From: JASTVH01 sp042862465 | GTDB lineage: Bacteria > Pseudomonadota > Gammaproteobacteria > Pseudomonadales > Oleiphilaceae | Assembly: GCA_042862465.1 (NCBI GenBank) | Contig: JASTVH010000002.1 | Coordinates: forward strand, 1-64,000 | Reading direction: 5' to 3' | Length of the DNA: 64,000 bases | Notes under the pieces: generated by a model | The model's input: only the letters and a program-made list of their open reading frames with translations | The model's database searches: none | What the model was told of the DNA's origin: nothing | Translations under genes and position numbers: made by a program | Shown: in pieces, positions 8,005 through 17,434 of the stretch | Layout: the number at the start of each line of letters is the position of its first letter | Position numbering within the stretch: position 1 is the stretch's first letter

Positions 8005-9417
8005 ATGACAAACACAATCCCGGATCGCACCACACTGGCACAACAAAAGGCAGATCTCGAGAACGGCGCGGTCACCGCAGTGCGGTTGACTGAACAGGCC
8101 CTGGCGCGGATCGCGGCCACCCAGCCGACCCTGAACGCCTTCCGGGTCATCCGGGGAGAAGACGCACTGGAAGAGGCTGCCATGGCGGATCGCCGCCTGG
8201 CCGCCGGGGAACGTCTGCCCCTGCTGGGCATTCCGATTGCAATCAAGGACGAGGTGGACCTGGCGGGCTACCCCACGGCTTTCGGCACCCGCTGCCGCCC
8301 CGAGCCGGCGCGGGAGGACTGTGAGATGGTCCGGCGCCTGAAAGCAGCCGGCGCCATCATCGTCGGCAAGGCCCACTCCTCGGAACTGGGCCAGTGGCCA
8401 CTCACCGGCGGCCCGGACATTGGCCATACCCATAATCCCTGGCAACGGGGCCGGACCGCCGGCGGCTCCTCCGGAGGCAGTGCTGCCGCCGTGGCCGCCG
8501 GACTGGTCGCGGCCGCCATGGGCAGTGACGGTGCCGGCTCGCTGCGCATCCCCGCGGCCTGGAACCATCTGGTCAGCATCAAGCCCCAACGCGGCCGTAT
8601 CCCGACGTCCCCCTGGCCCGAGATGTTCAACGGCCTGACCGTCTTTGGCCCCCTGACCAGCACCGTCGGGGATGCCGCCCTGCTGCTGGATGCGGTGTCC
8701 GGCCCCCATGCTGACGATCGGCACCAGCCGCTGGATCTCAAGGTGAGCGATCAAGTGGGGCGCAACCCGGGCCGGTTGCGGGTGGCCCTGTCGCTGGAAC
8801 CGCCGTTCACCGGCGTTCCGATCGAGCTTGATCCGCAGATCCGCGCCAGCCTGGAGCAGCTGGCCGAGCGCCTGGCGCAACTGGGCCATCAGGTGACCGA
8901 GGACAACCCGGACTATGGCAAATTGCTGGGCCTCAACTTCCTGCCGCGCTCCCTGGCCGGGCTCGACGAATGGGAACGACGCCTGCCCGACCCCCACAAT
9001 CTCGACCCCCGCACCCGCCAGAACGCCCGCTCCGGACGCGCCTTGCGGGGCTTGCCACTGTCGGCAGCTCGTCGGGCCGAGCCTCGCCTTCGGCGGCGTG
9101 TGGGTCGCATATTCCAGCGTGCGGACATTGTGCTGGCCCCCTGTACGGCCACGCTCCCGCCGTCGGTGGATGCCATCGACAATACGTCGCCCCTGGAAAC
9201 GACCCGGCGCATCATTTCCTACTGTCCCTATACCTGGCCCTGGAATGTGCTGGGCTGGCCCAGTGTCAGCGTGCCGGCCGGTTTCTCCACGGAAGGCCTC
9301 CCGATCGGCGCCCAGCTGATGGGCCCCGCCAACAGCGAGCCGCTACTGGTTGCCCTGGCGGCGCAGCTGGAAGCCGAGGCCCGGTGGCACGAAAAGACGC
9401 CGCCACGGTGGTGGTAG
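8005..9417 (+). CDS. Amidase signature family hydrolase
   Basis: 470 aa, the usual length. The Ser-cisSer-Lys triad is intact: Lys81 (IAIKDEVD), the cis-serine in TAGGSSGGSA (155-156) and the nucleophile in GSDGAGSLRIPA (Ser179). These enzymes hydrolyse amides; relatives include fatty-acid amidases, nylon-oligomer hydrolases and GatA. Lack of gatB/gatC neighbours argues against a role in tRNA transamidation. The natural substrate cannot be told. Confidence 0.88.
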   Translation: MTNTIPDRTTLAQQKADLENGAVTAVRLTEQALARIAATQPTLNAFRVIRGEDALEEAAMADRRLAAGERLPLLGIPIAIKDEVDLAGYPTAFGTRCRPEPAREDCEMVRRLKAAGAIIVGKAHSSELGQWPLTGGPDIGHTHNPWQRGRTAGGSSGGSAAAVAAGLVAAAMGSDGAGSLRIPAAWNHLVSIKPQRGRIPTSPWPEMFNGLTVFGPLTSTVGDAALLLDAVSGPHADDRHQPLDLKVSDQVGRNPGRLRVALSLEPPFTGVPIELDPQIRASLEQLAERLAQLGHQVTEDNPDYGKLLGLNFLPRSLAGLDEWERRLPDPHNLDPRTRQNARSGRALRGLPLSAARRAEPRLRRRVGRIFQRADIVLAPCTATLPPSVDAIDNTSPLETTRRIISYCPYTWPWNVLGWPSVSVPAGFSTEGLPIGAQLMGPANSEPLLVALAAQLEAEARWHEKTPPRWW

Positions 9418-9432
9418 CGCCTTGATCGCGAT

Positions 9433-10164
9433 TCAGTCGAGAATGCTGTATTTCTGCTTGAGCGCTTTCACCCGCCCGGCGTTGTCCCGCAGCCACTGGT
9501 TGAACTGATCGATCACCTCCGGGTGCTGGATGGTGGAGAGATGGTAGAAACTGCTGGTATGGGGCAATGAGGGATCAAAGACGATCGTGCCGGGCTGGTT
9601 CAGCTTTTCCTGAAGAAAATATTGCGCCACCGCGACGTTAAAGTAGGCGCCATCAGCGCGTTCGTTCTGCACCTGCCGAACCATCGCCGTCATGTTGTTG
9701 ACCTCATTGAGGCTGACCTTGCCATCCTTGATGTAGCCGAGGTAGTCCCAGGGCGTGAAGCCCCGCAGGGTGGTCAGCTTCTTGAGGAATTCCATACCCC
9801 TGCCCTTGTTCTGGGGCAGGACCATCACGCCATCGGTATAGGGCGCCACGGGTTTACTGTAAACCACCTTTTGGCCCTGTTTTTCGCTCTCGGCCCAATT
9901 GGGGTTGTCCGGCATCTTGAAGTCCACATCGCCGGCCAGGAAGGTTTTCGTCAACCGGAGCACCGGAAAGGGCCGGTAGTTGAAGGTATGACCGCTGTCC
10001 TGGGCAAAGGCGTCCAGCAACTCGCGCGCATAGCCTTTGTAGGTGCCGCCTTCGGCGGAATAGAGGGGGTAGTAGTCGATTGCTTCCACACCGACGACGA
10101 AACGGTCCGCGGAAGCGAAAGCGGCGAAGCCAATCAGAAGACACGTAAACAGGATGGTACGCAT
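9433..10164 (-). CDS. Periplasmic solute-binding protein, family 3 (ABC-type/PBP2 fold)
   Basis: 243 aa. Signal peptide 1-19 (FAAFASA/DRF) followed by a type-2 periplasmic binding fold: VVGVEAIDYYPLY at the first strand, YARELLDAFAQDSGH, and a hinge region near VMVLPQNKG. Such orphan proteins without permease or ATPase genes are common in marine gammaproteobacteria; some act as sensors or amino-acid-like binders. It lies 91 nt downstream of the ankyrin lipoprotein gene on the same strand, so the two may share a transcript. Confidence 0.82.
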   Translation of the reverse strand: MRTILFTCLLIGFAAFASADRFVVGVEAIDYYPLYSAEGGTYKGYARELLDAFAQDSGHTFNYRPFPVLRLTKTFLAGDVDFKMPDNPNWAESEKQGQKVVYSKPVAPYTDGVMVLPQNKGRGMEFLKKLTTLRGFTPWDYLGYIKDGKVSLNEVNNMTAMVRQVQNERADGAYFNVAVAQYFLQEKLNQPGTIVFDPSLPHTSSFYHLSTIQHPEVIDQFNQWLRDNAGRVKALKQKYSILD

Positions 10165-10255
10165 GGGGAGACCTCCACCGAGTCGGTTTCAGGTCCCCCC
10201 ACTATAGTTAGGCTCTCGACACAACGCCAAAGACAATCGCTGACGGCGAGCCCAT

Positions 10256-10942
10256 TCAGCCCTGTGCCCCGGACTGGATCAACAGCATTTCCAGATCACG
10301 ATTGCCCTGACTTCGGGCCACATCCAGCGCCGTCTTGCCGTTGGGACTGACGTAGTGGACGTCGGCACCGGCATCGATCAGGACCTGGGCCATCAGCAAA
10401 TCGTTATTGCCCACCACCTGCATCAGCAGCGAGCGGCCCGCCTGCTCGATATTGACGTTGCCTCCGGCATTCAGCAGCAGCTTTACCAGAGCCAGATTGC
10501 CCGCACGGGCAGCCAGGGAAACCGGCGTGTCCCCTTCGGCATTGGCCTGATTGACGCTCGCCTGGCCGGCCAGAAGGTAGCGGGCCAGCGTGGCGTTACC
10601 GTTCTTGGCAGCGACCATCAGCGGCGTGGTGCCCTGGTCATCCCCAAGATCGGGATTGGCACCATAACGCAACAGGGCCAGTGCGGCCCGCTCGTTACCC
10701 TGACGCACGGCCGCCAGCAAAGGTGTTCCGCCCGGAGCCTGGGCATTGACCGAACCACCCGTTTCCACCAGGGAGTGGATCTGCTCGACGTTGCCGGCTT
10801 TGGCGGCATCGATCAGGGGGGTGGGAGATTCGACCTGCTTGTTTTCGACATTGGCTACCACGGGAGTGGTGCCACAACCGGAGGTGAAAAGCGCAACGAG
10901 CACGAGCAACAGGCTCAGGCGCAAGGAGAATCGGAGTTTCAT
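10256..10942 (-). CDS. Ankyrin-repeat lipoprotein
   Basis: 228 aa. Signal peptide with lipobox FTSGC (Cys23), then about six ankyrin repeats from residue 40 to the end, recognisable by TPLxxAAxxGN...LLxxGAxxN/D spacing. Exported ankyrin lipoproteins probably bind a protein partner at the inner or outer membrane; no partner can be named. The ATG at 10942 is chosen for AAGAGG 5 nt upstream and for the signal peptide. Confidence 0.85.
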   Translation of the reverse strand: MKLRFSLRLSLLLVLVALFTSGCGTTPVVANVENKQVESPTPLIDAAKAGNVEQIHSLVETGGSVNAQAPGGTPLLAAVRQGNERAALALLRYGANPDLGDDQGTTPLMVAAKNGNATLARYLLAGQASVNQANAEGDTPVSLAARAGNLALVKLLLNAGGNVNIEQAGRSLLMQVVGNNDLLMAQVLIDAGADVHYVSPNGKTALDVARSQGNRDLEMLLIQSGAQG

Positions 10943-11052
10943 GAGTGCCTCTTTCATACGCCGACCGTACTGCCGCAGGAACATAGTGCGGCGTACGTAC
11001 TCCAAGTCACACCTTGCCGACCGAGCCGCGGCGCTGTCAGGACCACGAAATG

Positions 11053-11090
11053 AAAAAACGAGGCGGCCCGAGCAACACGCACTCGGGCCG
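11053..11090 (-). terminator. Rho-independent terminator downstream of tmcA
   Basis: Minus-strand reading gives a perfect 9-bp stem CGGCCCGAG/CTCGGGCCG with a 9-nt loop, then CCTCG and six T. It lies 150 nt after the tmcA stop and is the main feature in the 300-nt gap 10943-11242. A second, AT-rich stem (11104-11114 with 11123-11133) lies between them without a T-run. Confidence 0.7.
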
Positions 11091-11242
11091 AAAGGCATGC
11101 TTGGCGGTTGTTTTTCATTTTTAAAACAGCCGCTTACTTTACCTGTTCTGTTTTTATGGGCAAAGGTAAGGGCCTCCCAAGTCGAGTTCATTGTCTCCCG
11201 AGCCTCCCTGCGAATAAATCGAATCGGTCACACTCCGTTCAA

Positions 11243-13351
11243 TTAACTTACAATCTGTTGCAAAACGTCCGCCGTCAATGCCCTCAGCAATCTTTCCCCG
11301 GGTTTGCGGCCCACAACCAGCCCCTCGGTGCGCAACTCGTCCCAGGACCAGCCCTGCAGCACCGCTCTCACCCAGAGCGTGCGCTGCTCCGGTTGCCAAT
11401 CGTTAACCAACCCGCGGCGGGCCATCCGGGCACTGAGCCGCTGTAGCGGTACCGTGGAAACCGACAGGCCCCGATGGCCTTCGGCAAAGGCCTGCAGTTC
11501 CCGTCGGTCGGCCAGCTCCAGCCCCGCATCATGCGCCCATTGCTTTTCCAGCTGCCAAACCAGTTCGGGGTCCAGCTTTTGCAGATCGTGGGCGCGCAAC
11601 CAGGGCCAGTGCTCGGCGAAACGGCCGGCCTGCTGATGGCACAGGCGGCGTCCCCGCGCCTCCGCCCCCCGCGCCATGACGATGGCAAAGGTACCGCTGG
11701 CGGCATCACGTTTCAGCCCCAGGCGCAGTGCCTGAAAGCCGGCCTTCTCCCAGAACGTGACCAGTTCGGGACTGGCACCAAAGCTGGTGCCCAGTACCGT
11801 CAGCCCCTGGTCAGCGGCCTCCTCGACGACCCGCCGGACCAGAGCGGCGCCGATCCCCTGGCGCCGGCACTCGGCGACGGCCGCCACCCGCACGATCCGG
11901 CCATAGGCCAACTGCGCCGCAGCCGGATCACCGCCCTGGTAAGCCAGGGCCTGGGGCAGCAATGCCCCCGGCAGGCGGCGCTCGCCTCGCCACACGGCCT
12001 CGGCCAGCTCCGCCTCCAGAGGGCCTTCGCGTACCAGCCACAGGGCCCCCAACACCTTGCCTGCCGGCGTTTCGGCCAGCCAGACCTCTCCAGCCGGGTC
12101 GTCCAGCAGTTGCCGCAGGTCGTCCGGCGAGGTCTGGTAATGGGCGTTGACCAGCAGGCCAAACGCCGCCCGCAGACGCGCCTCATCCTGGCCGCGCTCA
12201 CCCAGCAGCCAGCGCCGGACATGCCATTCATCCGGGGGTGCGCTCACTGCCGACGGTTCCGCATCCATCAGCAGCAAATCGTTCATCACCGCTTCCAGCG
12301 GGTCGCCGGCTGCCCAGCGAACCGGTTCATTCAGGTGCAACCCCCGCCACTGCGGCGTCCGTTCTTCCAGCGTTTCCCGGAAGCGCACGGCGAAGCCGCG
12401 GCCGGTGCCTTCGTAACCGTGGATGGTGGAAGAAAAAACGATGCGGGAGTAGCGGGCCAGCAGCGTCTCCAGAACGGGCGCTGGCAGGGCAGCGGCTTCA
12501 TCCACCAGCAGCAGGTCCGCCTCCGGGCGTTCACGCAGGATGCGATCCGGCGCCTGAAAGCTCAGCTGTGAGCGGCCATCTTGCAAGGCATTCTCTTCGA
12601 CAACGACACCCTCCCAGGTCTGTGGCGCATGCCGCCAGAGACTTTCCAGTGCCTGCCGACGGGGTGCCGTGACCAGGATGCGAACCGGGCCCTGGCTGGC
12701 CAGCACTCCGGCCGCCATTCCCAGTGCAGCGGTTTTGCCGCGTCCGCGATCGGCCGTGATGACCAGGGGCCGGCGGCGATGGCCGCGCAACACGGTTTCG
12801 ATGGCATTGATCGCGGTCGCCTGATCGGACGTCGGCCCCGACACCGCCTCGACAGCAGGCCCCTCGGGTACCGCAGGCAGCGCCGACACCGGTTCTCCCT
12901 GACGCCAGTGCCACAGACGGGTATCGGCGGCCAGCAGCCGCGCCATGCGGGCCAGGAAGGCGCCCGCCGCCCCCTCGCGCCATTGCGCCAGTGGCGGCAC
13001 CAGCCACAGCCAGAGACCGCCGGCACCGAGGGTGCCGCTGAGGGCTCCGAGGGCGTCGGGGCGTTGGGTCTGCCAGCCATCCCAGACCAGACCGTCGATC
13101 TGACGCCCCAGCCACTGACGGGCCTGGGCCGGTGCCACCGGGGCCAGATTGGACGGCAGCTGGGGAGGCTGCTCGCCCAACCAGAGCGCCGCATCCCCCA
13201 GCAACCCGGCCGCCTTCAGGGCCTGTTCCCGGCCCCAATCCGCATCACCCTCGACCACCACCAGCGCGCGCTGGCGCAGGTGCCGGGCCCGTTGCTGGAT
13301 CGCCCCCAGCCACTGGCAGAAGGCGTTATCGCCTGGCGTTCCCGCGGGCAT
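11243..13351 (-). CDS. tmcA: tRNA(Met) cytidine acetyltransferase TmcA
   Basis: 702 aa. An N-terminal DUF1726-type domain, a RecD-like helicase/ATPase module with Walker A ITADRGRGKTAAL (about 198-210) and Walker B LLLVDEAAALP, and a GNAT acetyltransferase domain (about 420-560, RQGIGAALVRRVVEEA) followed by the tRNA-binding C-terminus. TmcA uses acetyl-CoA and ATP to form N4-acetylcytidine at position 34 of elongator tRNA-Met. Its start overlaps the stop of the DUF2237 gene in TGATG, which indicates translational coupling and decides the start at 13351. Confidence 0.95.
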   Translation of the reverse strand: MPAGTPGDNAFCQWLGAIQQRARHLRQRALVVVEGDADWGREQALKAAGLLGDAALWLGEQPPQLPSNLAPVAPAQARQWLGRQIDGLVWDGWQTQRPDALGALSGTLGAGGLWLWLVPPLAQWREGAAGAFLARMARLLAADTRLWHWRQGEPVSALPAVPEGPAVEAVSGPTSDQATAINAIETVLRGHRRRPLVITADRGRGKTAALGMAAGVLASQGPVRILVTAPRRQALESLWRHAPQTWEGVVVEENALQDGRSQLSFQAPDRILRERPEADLLLVDEAAALPAPVLETLLARYSRIVFSSTIHGYEGTGRGFAVRFRETLEERTPQWRGLHLNEPVRWAAGDPLEAVMNDLLLMDAEPSAVSAPPDEWHVRRWLLGERGQDEARLRAAFGLLVNAHYQTSPDDLRQLLDDPAGEVWLAETPAGKVLGALWLVREGPLEAELAEAVWRGERRLPGALLPQALAYQGGDPAAAQLAYGRIVRVAAVAECRRQGIGAALVRRVVEEAADQGLTVLGTSFGASPELVTFWEKAGFQALRLGLKRDAASGTFAIVMARGAEARGRRLCHQQAGRFAEHWPWLRAHDLQKLDPELVWQLEKQWAHDAGLELADRRELQAFAEGHRGLSVSTVPLQRLSARMARRGLVNDWQPEQRTLWVRAVLQGWSWDELRTEGLVVGRKPGERLLRALTADVLQQIVS

Positions 13352-13731
13352 CAGTTGAGATCGGCCGCGTGACGCTTGAGGTCCTCCAGCCGGCACAATT
13401 CCAGGGCCGCAGCCTCAGTCGCCTGCAGGCGGACGCGCGGCGCACTGCCGGCCTCCAGCGCTTCCTGCCAGCGGGCCGCGCAGAGACACCACCGATCACC
13501 CGGGCGCAGTCCCGGGAAATCGAATTCCGGGACGGGGGCGGACAGATCGTTGCCCTGCTCCCGGGAAAAGTTCAGGAAATCAGCCGTCATCACGGCACAA
13601 ACCACGTGGCGCCCCAGATCCTCCGGGCCGGTGCGGCAACAACCATCGCGGTAGAATCCGGTCAGGGGATCCTTGCCGCAGGCTTCCAGTGGCTCGCCCA
13701 GGACGTTACGGGACTCATCGTTCGAGGCCAT
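13351..13731 (-). CDS. DUF2237 family protein
   Basis: 126 aa. Full-length DUF2237 protein with the family pattern NVLGEPLEACGKDPLTGFYRDG, GRHVVCAVMT...FL.FSREQGNDLS and GDRWCLCAARWQEA. The function is unknown; conserved cysteines and acidic residues are evident. It is the first gene of a two-gene unit with tmcA (stop and start overlap by one base). Confidence 0.88.
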   Translation of the reverse strand: MASNDESRNVLGEPLEACGKDPLTGFYRDGCCRTGPEDLGRHVVCAVMTADFLNFSREQGNDLSAPVPEFDFPGLRPGDRWCLCAARWQEALEAGSAPRVRLQATEAAALELCRLEDLKRHAADLN

Positions 13732-13813
13732 AGGGTGCTCCTTTATGCCGTAGAGCCGTCAACTCGCGAGGCGCTGACGGTGCAAAAAGGGCATTATGGC
13801 CGAATGTCCCGAC

Positions 13814-14008
13814 TCATTGCAGGGTGGCGTGCCCGCGATCGGCCATGGATAGTTGCTGCAGGGCGCTCCGGCGGCGCTGAATCAGTTCGCGGTAGGTCTG
13901 CTCCAGGGGCCCGGTCTCCACTCGCCGGCAGCGTTCCAGAATCATCAGTTTCATCTCGAAGCGCGCCACATCCGACGACAATGCATGTGCTTTTTCAGAC
14001 AGGGTCAT
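13814..14008 (-). CDS. Small hypothetical protein, alpha-helical
   Basis: 64 aa, predicted fully helical and rich in Arg/Leu/Glu, with no recognised domain. A near-ideal ribosome binding site (GGGAGG, 5 nt from the ATG at 14008) supports translation. It lies between the DUF2237 gene and the divergent helicase. Confidence 0.55.
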   Translation of the reverse strand: MTLSEKAHALSSDVARFEMKLMILERCRRVETGPLEQTYRELIQRRRSALQQLSMADRGHATLQ

Positions 14009-14216
14009 ACAACCTCCCGATCACTGCGGTTTGAGCGTTTACACTGCCGACCCGATATTGCAGCCGGATGAAGCCCCAAGGGGCCTTCGTGCCCGTTTTT
14101 GGGGACTGGGGTGCGATTGTGGGTCACCCCGAACGGCAAGTTCCCGTACAATACGTGCCAGCCGGTGCCTTGCAGGGCACCCCTCTCATTCCCTCGCAAA
14201 TGCTGTTCCAGACTCC

Positions 14217-16454
14217 ATGGACCTGACCGACGAACAAAAGGCCATCATTACGCTGGGCTACGAACACTGCGTGATCACGGCGGTGGCCGGCAGTGGCAAG
14301 ACCACCACCCTGGCCTGGCGCATCCGTCACCTGCTGGAGCAGGGCCACGATCCCCAGCGCATGCTGATCCTGATGTTCAACCGCAGTGCCCGAACGGATT
14401 TCGAACGCAAGCTGCGTAACGTGACCCGCAACACGGGGCTGCCTTTGCCGGAGATACGCACTTATCACGCGATGGGATTTCGTCTCTACAAAAGATTCGT
14501 GAAGGAAGGCTACCTGCCGCCCTTCAGCGAGGAGATCCTGAGCGACCAGGAGATCCACTTTCAGGTCTGGCAGCTCACCCGCCAGCTGGCCCCGGAAGAC
14601 CTGCAGAGCGAGATTCGCCGCAGCAAGAAGGAATTCGTGGAAACCGCGGCGCACTTCATCGATCTGGTGAAGACCACGCTCGATCCGGTGGAGAAGGTGT
14701 TCGAGGAGCTGGGCTATGACGACAAGTACCGCTACCTGATCGATCTGTTCCACGGCTTCGAGCAGTGGCGCAAGCGCCTGGGACGGATTTCCTTTGCCGA
14801 CATGCTCTACGAGCCGGTGATGGCCATTCACCAGAATCCGCCCCTGCAGGCCATGGTGGGCAACAAGATGGATCTGATGCTGGTGGACGAGTATCAGGAC
14901 ACCAACGAGATCCAGCACCTGCTGCTGCGCTACATCGCCGGCGACCGGGCGCGGGTGGCCGTGGTGGGCGATCCGGACCAGACCATCTACGAATTTCGCG
15001 GTGCCCGGCCCGAATTCATCCTGCGCCGTTTCAGCGAGGAGTTCGACAGCCCCAAGGAACTGAGCCTGTCCTACACCTTCCGCTACGGTCACCGGGTGGC
15101 GCTGCTGGCCAATCACCTGATCAGTCACAACCGCGGACGCAAGGATGTGCTGTGCCATTCCCATCCGACCACGCCGCGGACCGAGATTCACTTCGCTGCC
15201 CCACGGGACGACGCCGACTATATCGTCCACCTCGCCGAGAATGCGCAAAAACAGGGTCAGGCTCTGGACCACATCGCGGTGCTGTTCCGGATCTGGAGCC
15301 AGAGCGTGCCCATCGAGCTGCGCCTGCTGGCCCGCCAGATCCCCTATCAGATCGATGCCAACAAGGGCGCCCTGTTCACCCGTGAGGTGGACAGCATGAT
15401 CCAGCTGCTGCGTCTGGCCGCCGGCCGTCTCGGCGAGGCCTCCCTGGAAGCGCGGATTCACTGCTTCCGGAATATCCTGCGCTTTCCCCATGTGGGCCTC
15501 GCGGAGCAGGAGCTCAATCCGCTGGTGGAATACCTCGCGGGCTTCGCCAACGGCTGGGGGCAGCTGCTGGAAAACCTCGACAGCAGCCAGCTCAAGCCCC
15601 TGCCCGCCCGCAAACTCCGCCGCCTCGGCCGCGCCCTGCAGGCGCTGGAAAACGCCACCGGCTCCGCGGCGGAACTGATCCGCGAATACGCCGAGACCAC
15701 CGAACTGTTCGAGGGTATCCGCAGCCTCGCCCTGACCCACGAAACCGCCGACGAACGGATCGGCACCGTGACCGGCTTCCAGCGCTATCTCCAGTCTTTG
15801 GACGTGGACGCGGAGAACGCCCTCACCCACCTCGATCAGCTGCGCGAGCAGGCCCGGCAAAGCCAGGGCCAGGGTCTGCACCTGTCCACCATGCACCGGA
15901 CCAAGGGGCTGGAGTGGCCGGTGGTGGTCATCCCGGGGCTGCGCGACAAGATCATCCCCTACACCGCCCGTGGCGATGAGGATCTGGGATTGCTATTGGA
16001 AAGCGAACGCCGGCTGTTATACGTCGCCATGACGCGCAGCAAGGAGGCCCTGCACCTGTTGAGCGCGCCCTCGACGGATCAGGGCGGCGACCGGGACGAT
16101 CCACCCAGCCGCTTCGTCGATGAGCTCTGTTTCGATGTCAGCGAGGAATTGGGCCGCCGCCTGCACGGTGACGAGGCGCAGGACAACCTGGAGCTGAACC
16201 ACCCGCTCACCCCCATCACCCACCGCTATGCCCAGCTCCACGGCGTCACCGTAACCGCGAAGGAAGGTATCCCGCCGGTGGAAACCGAGGGTCAGGGACC
16301 GGTCTGGCAGTACCGCAGCGTGAATCACGCCATCTTTGGCGAGGGGGAGGTGATTCGGGAAGAGGACGGGTCGTTCGAGGTGAAGTTCAGGGACGGGCGG
16401 ACGCTCAACTTCAGCAAGAAGAGCGCCCACCTGTATTTCACGAAAGGCTCATGA
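14217..16454 (+). CDS. UvrD/Rep/PcrA-like superfamily 1A DNA helicase
   Basis: 745 aa. The SF1A motifs occur in order: Q-motif-like LTDEQKAI, Walker A AVAGSGKTTTL (22-32), Walker B/DExx LMLVDEYQDTN, motif III VVGDPDQTIYEFRGA, motif V LHLSTMHRTKGLEWPVV and motif VI LLYVAMTRSKEALHLL. A C-terminal GEGEVI...F.V.F.DG segment matches the Tudor-like tail of PcrA/UvrD. The 3'-5' translocase probably acts in repair or clearing of nucleoprotein blocks. It is neither canonical UvrD nor Rep at its start; a paralogue is likely. The ATG at 14217 fits the family start; an upstream in-frame extension of 62 codons is Arg/Ser-rich noise. The last 6 nt overlap the convergent PEP-CTERM gene. Confidence 0.92.
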   Translation: MDLTDEQKAIITLGYEHCVITAVAGSGKTTTLAWRIRHLLEQGHDPQRMLILMFNRSARTDFERKLRNVTRNTGLPLPEIRTYHAMGFRLYKRFVKEGYLPPFSEEILSDQEIHFQVWQLTRQLAPEDLQSEIRRSKKEFVETAAHFIDLVKTTLDPVEKVFEELGYDDKYRYLIDLFHGFEQWRKRLGRISFADMLYEPVMAIHQNPPLQAMVGNKMDLMLVDEYQDTNEIQHLLLRYIAGDRARVAVVGDPDQTIYEFRGARPEFILRRFSEEFDSPKELSLSYTFRYGHRVALLANHLISHNRGRKDVLCHSHPTTPRTEIHFAAPRDDADYIVHLAENAQKQGQALDHIAVLFRIWSQSVPIELRLLARQIPYQIDANKGALFTREVDSMIQLLRLAAGRLGEASLEARIHCFRNILRFPHVGLAEQELNPLVEYLAGFANGWGQLLENLDSSQLKPLPARKLRRLGRALQALENATGSAAELIREYAETTELFEGIRSLALTHETADERIGTVTGFQRYLQSLDVDAENALTHLDQLREQARQSQGQGLHLSTMHRTKGLEWPVVVIPGLRDKIIPYTARGDEDLGLLLESERRLLYVAMTRSKEALHLLSAPSTDQGGDRDDPPSRFVDELCFDVSEELGRRLHGDEAQDNLELNHPLTPITHRYAQLHGVTVTAKEGIPPVETEGQGPVWQYRSVNHAIFGEGEVIREEDGSFEVKFRDGRTLNFSKKSAHLYFTKGS

Positions 16455-17144
16455 ACGGGCTTTGTGGCGCAGGCCGAAGGCCACGATAGCCAGCCCCAGC
16501 AGCGCCAGGGTACCCGGCTCGCTGACCTTGTGCGGCGGCTGCGGGGAGAACACCAGCAGGTCCTGGGAGAGGTCGGTCGGATCGGTCTTGAGTACGTAAA
16601 GGTCGAACGCGTTCTCGATATTCTCCAGCCCGGCAAGCCAGGTATTGGCCAGGCCGCGGGCACCGCCGAATTTGGTGGAATTGAAACTGCCACTGCCGAG
16701 CAACAGGCTGTTGTCATCCTCGTTGATCAGTTCCCAGAGGGCCAGCTGGAAGGCCGCACTTCTGAGACTGTCGGTGACATCGTCGTGATAGCCGGTGTAG
16801 AGGCGCCCGATCTGATCCACCGTGGCCGCGTCGCCAAAATAGCTGTCGGCACCGTCCAGGATATAAGTGGTTTGGTTGGCATCCAGCATCGTATCAATCT
16901 GGACGCAGAAGGCTTCCAGCGTGCTATTCCACGCTATCGGGGAATCTCCCTGCGGGTTGCTCACCTCGAAGCCGAACATGCCGGCGCCAATATCATTCAG
17001 GCTGCTGCCGTCGTTGGTGATCGAGCCACCCTGGGCGCCGATGCTGAAACCGGTGTATTTCAGGTCTACCGTCACCGGCGCCGCCTGCACGCTCGAAAAA
17101 AGACCAAGCCACAAAGCCAGGCCGGCAATCAGATTCTTTTTCAT
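16449..17144 (-). CDS. PEP-CTERM sorting domain-containing exported protein
   Basis: 231 aa. Signal peptide (1-21, SVQA/APV), a central extracellular domain with VDLKYTGFSIGAQGGSI and a Trp/Tyr-rich middle (AFQLALWELINED), and a C-terminal PEP-CTERM signal: SEPGTLALLGLAIVAFGL then RHKARS. Here the motif is SEP rather than PEP. Such tails are cleaved by exosortase EpsH/XrtA, so an exosortase locus is expected elsewhere. Start at 17144 from the signal peptide and GGAG 9 nt upstream. A sigma-54-like promoter lies upstream. Confidence 0.9.
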   Translation of the reverse strand: MKKNLIAGLALWLGLFSSVQAAPVTVDLKYTGFSIGAQGGSITNDGSSLNDIGAGMFGFEVSNPQGDSPIAWNSTLEAFCVQIDTMLDANQTTYILDGADSYFGDAATVDQIGRLYTGYHDDVTDSLRSAAFQLALWELINEDDNSLLLGSGSFNSTKFGGARGLANTWLAGLENIENAFDLYVLKTDPTDLSQDLLVFSPQPPHKVSEPGTLALLGLAIVAFGLRHKARS

Positions 17145-17186
17145 TTTTGGATACTCCACTACAAAGACTAAGCCAGGCCACCCTTT

Positions 17187-17202
17187 TGCAAAACACCCGC
17201 CA
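17187..17202 (-). promoter_or_regulatory. Sigma-54-type promoter for the PEP-CTERM gene
   Basis: Minus-strand TGGCGGGTGTTTTGCA compares with the RpoN consensus TGGCACG-N4-TTGCA: exact 16-nt spacing, invariant GG and GC present, two mismatches. It would start transcription about 30 nt before the ATG. RpoN control of PEP-CTERM genes through PrsK/PrsR is known from other species, which supports the call. Confidence 0.6.
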
Positions 17203-17434
17203 CAACCCCACAAAGTCTTTCCCAGCTGGAGGTTATGCCTTTAAGCTGATCCAACGGCCGCCGGGGCCCGTAAAGCTTACCGACACTTTCTGACCGCGGA
17301 CGAACACCCGCAGGGAGCGCGCACCCGGCCTTCGGAATGCCCGGCCCGTGCGGCCAGTGATGTACGCCTCCCACCGCCTTACACTGCCCGCCTGAAAGAG
17401 GGCTTGCACAAAAAAACGCTAAAAGGAGATAGCC

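Noticed and set aside
11104..11133. AT-rich inverted repeat after tmcA as a second terminator
   Set aside because: The stem lacks a following T-run on either strand; the GC-rich stem at 11053-11090 is the better terminator.
14124..15896. A 590-codon open frame antisense to the helicase
   Set aside because: Shadow of the helicase gene; Val/Gln/Leu-rich composition typical of antisense GC-rich frames and no start signal.
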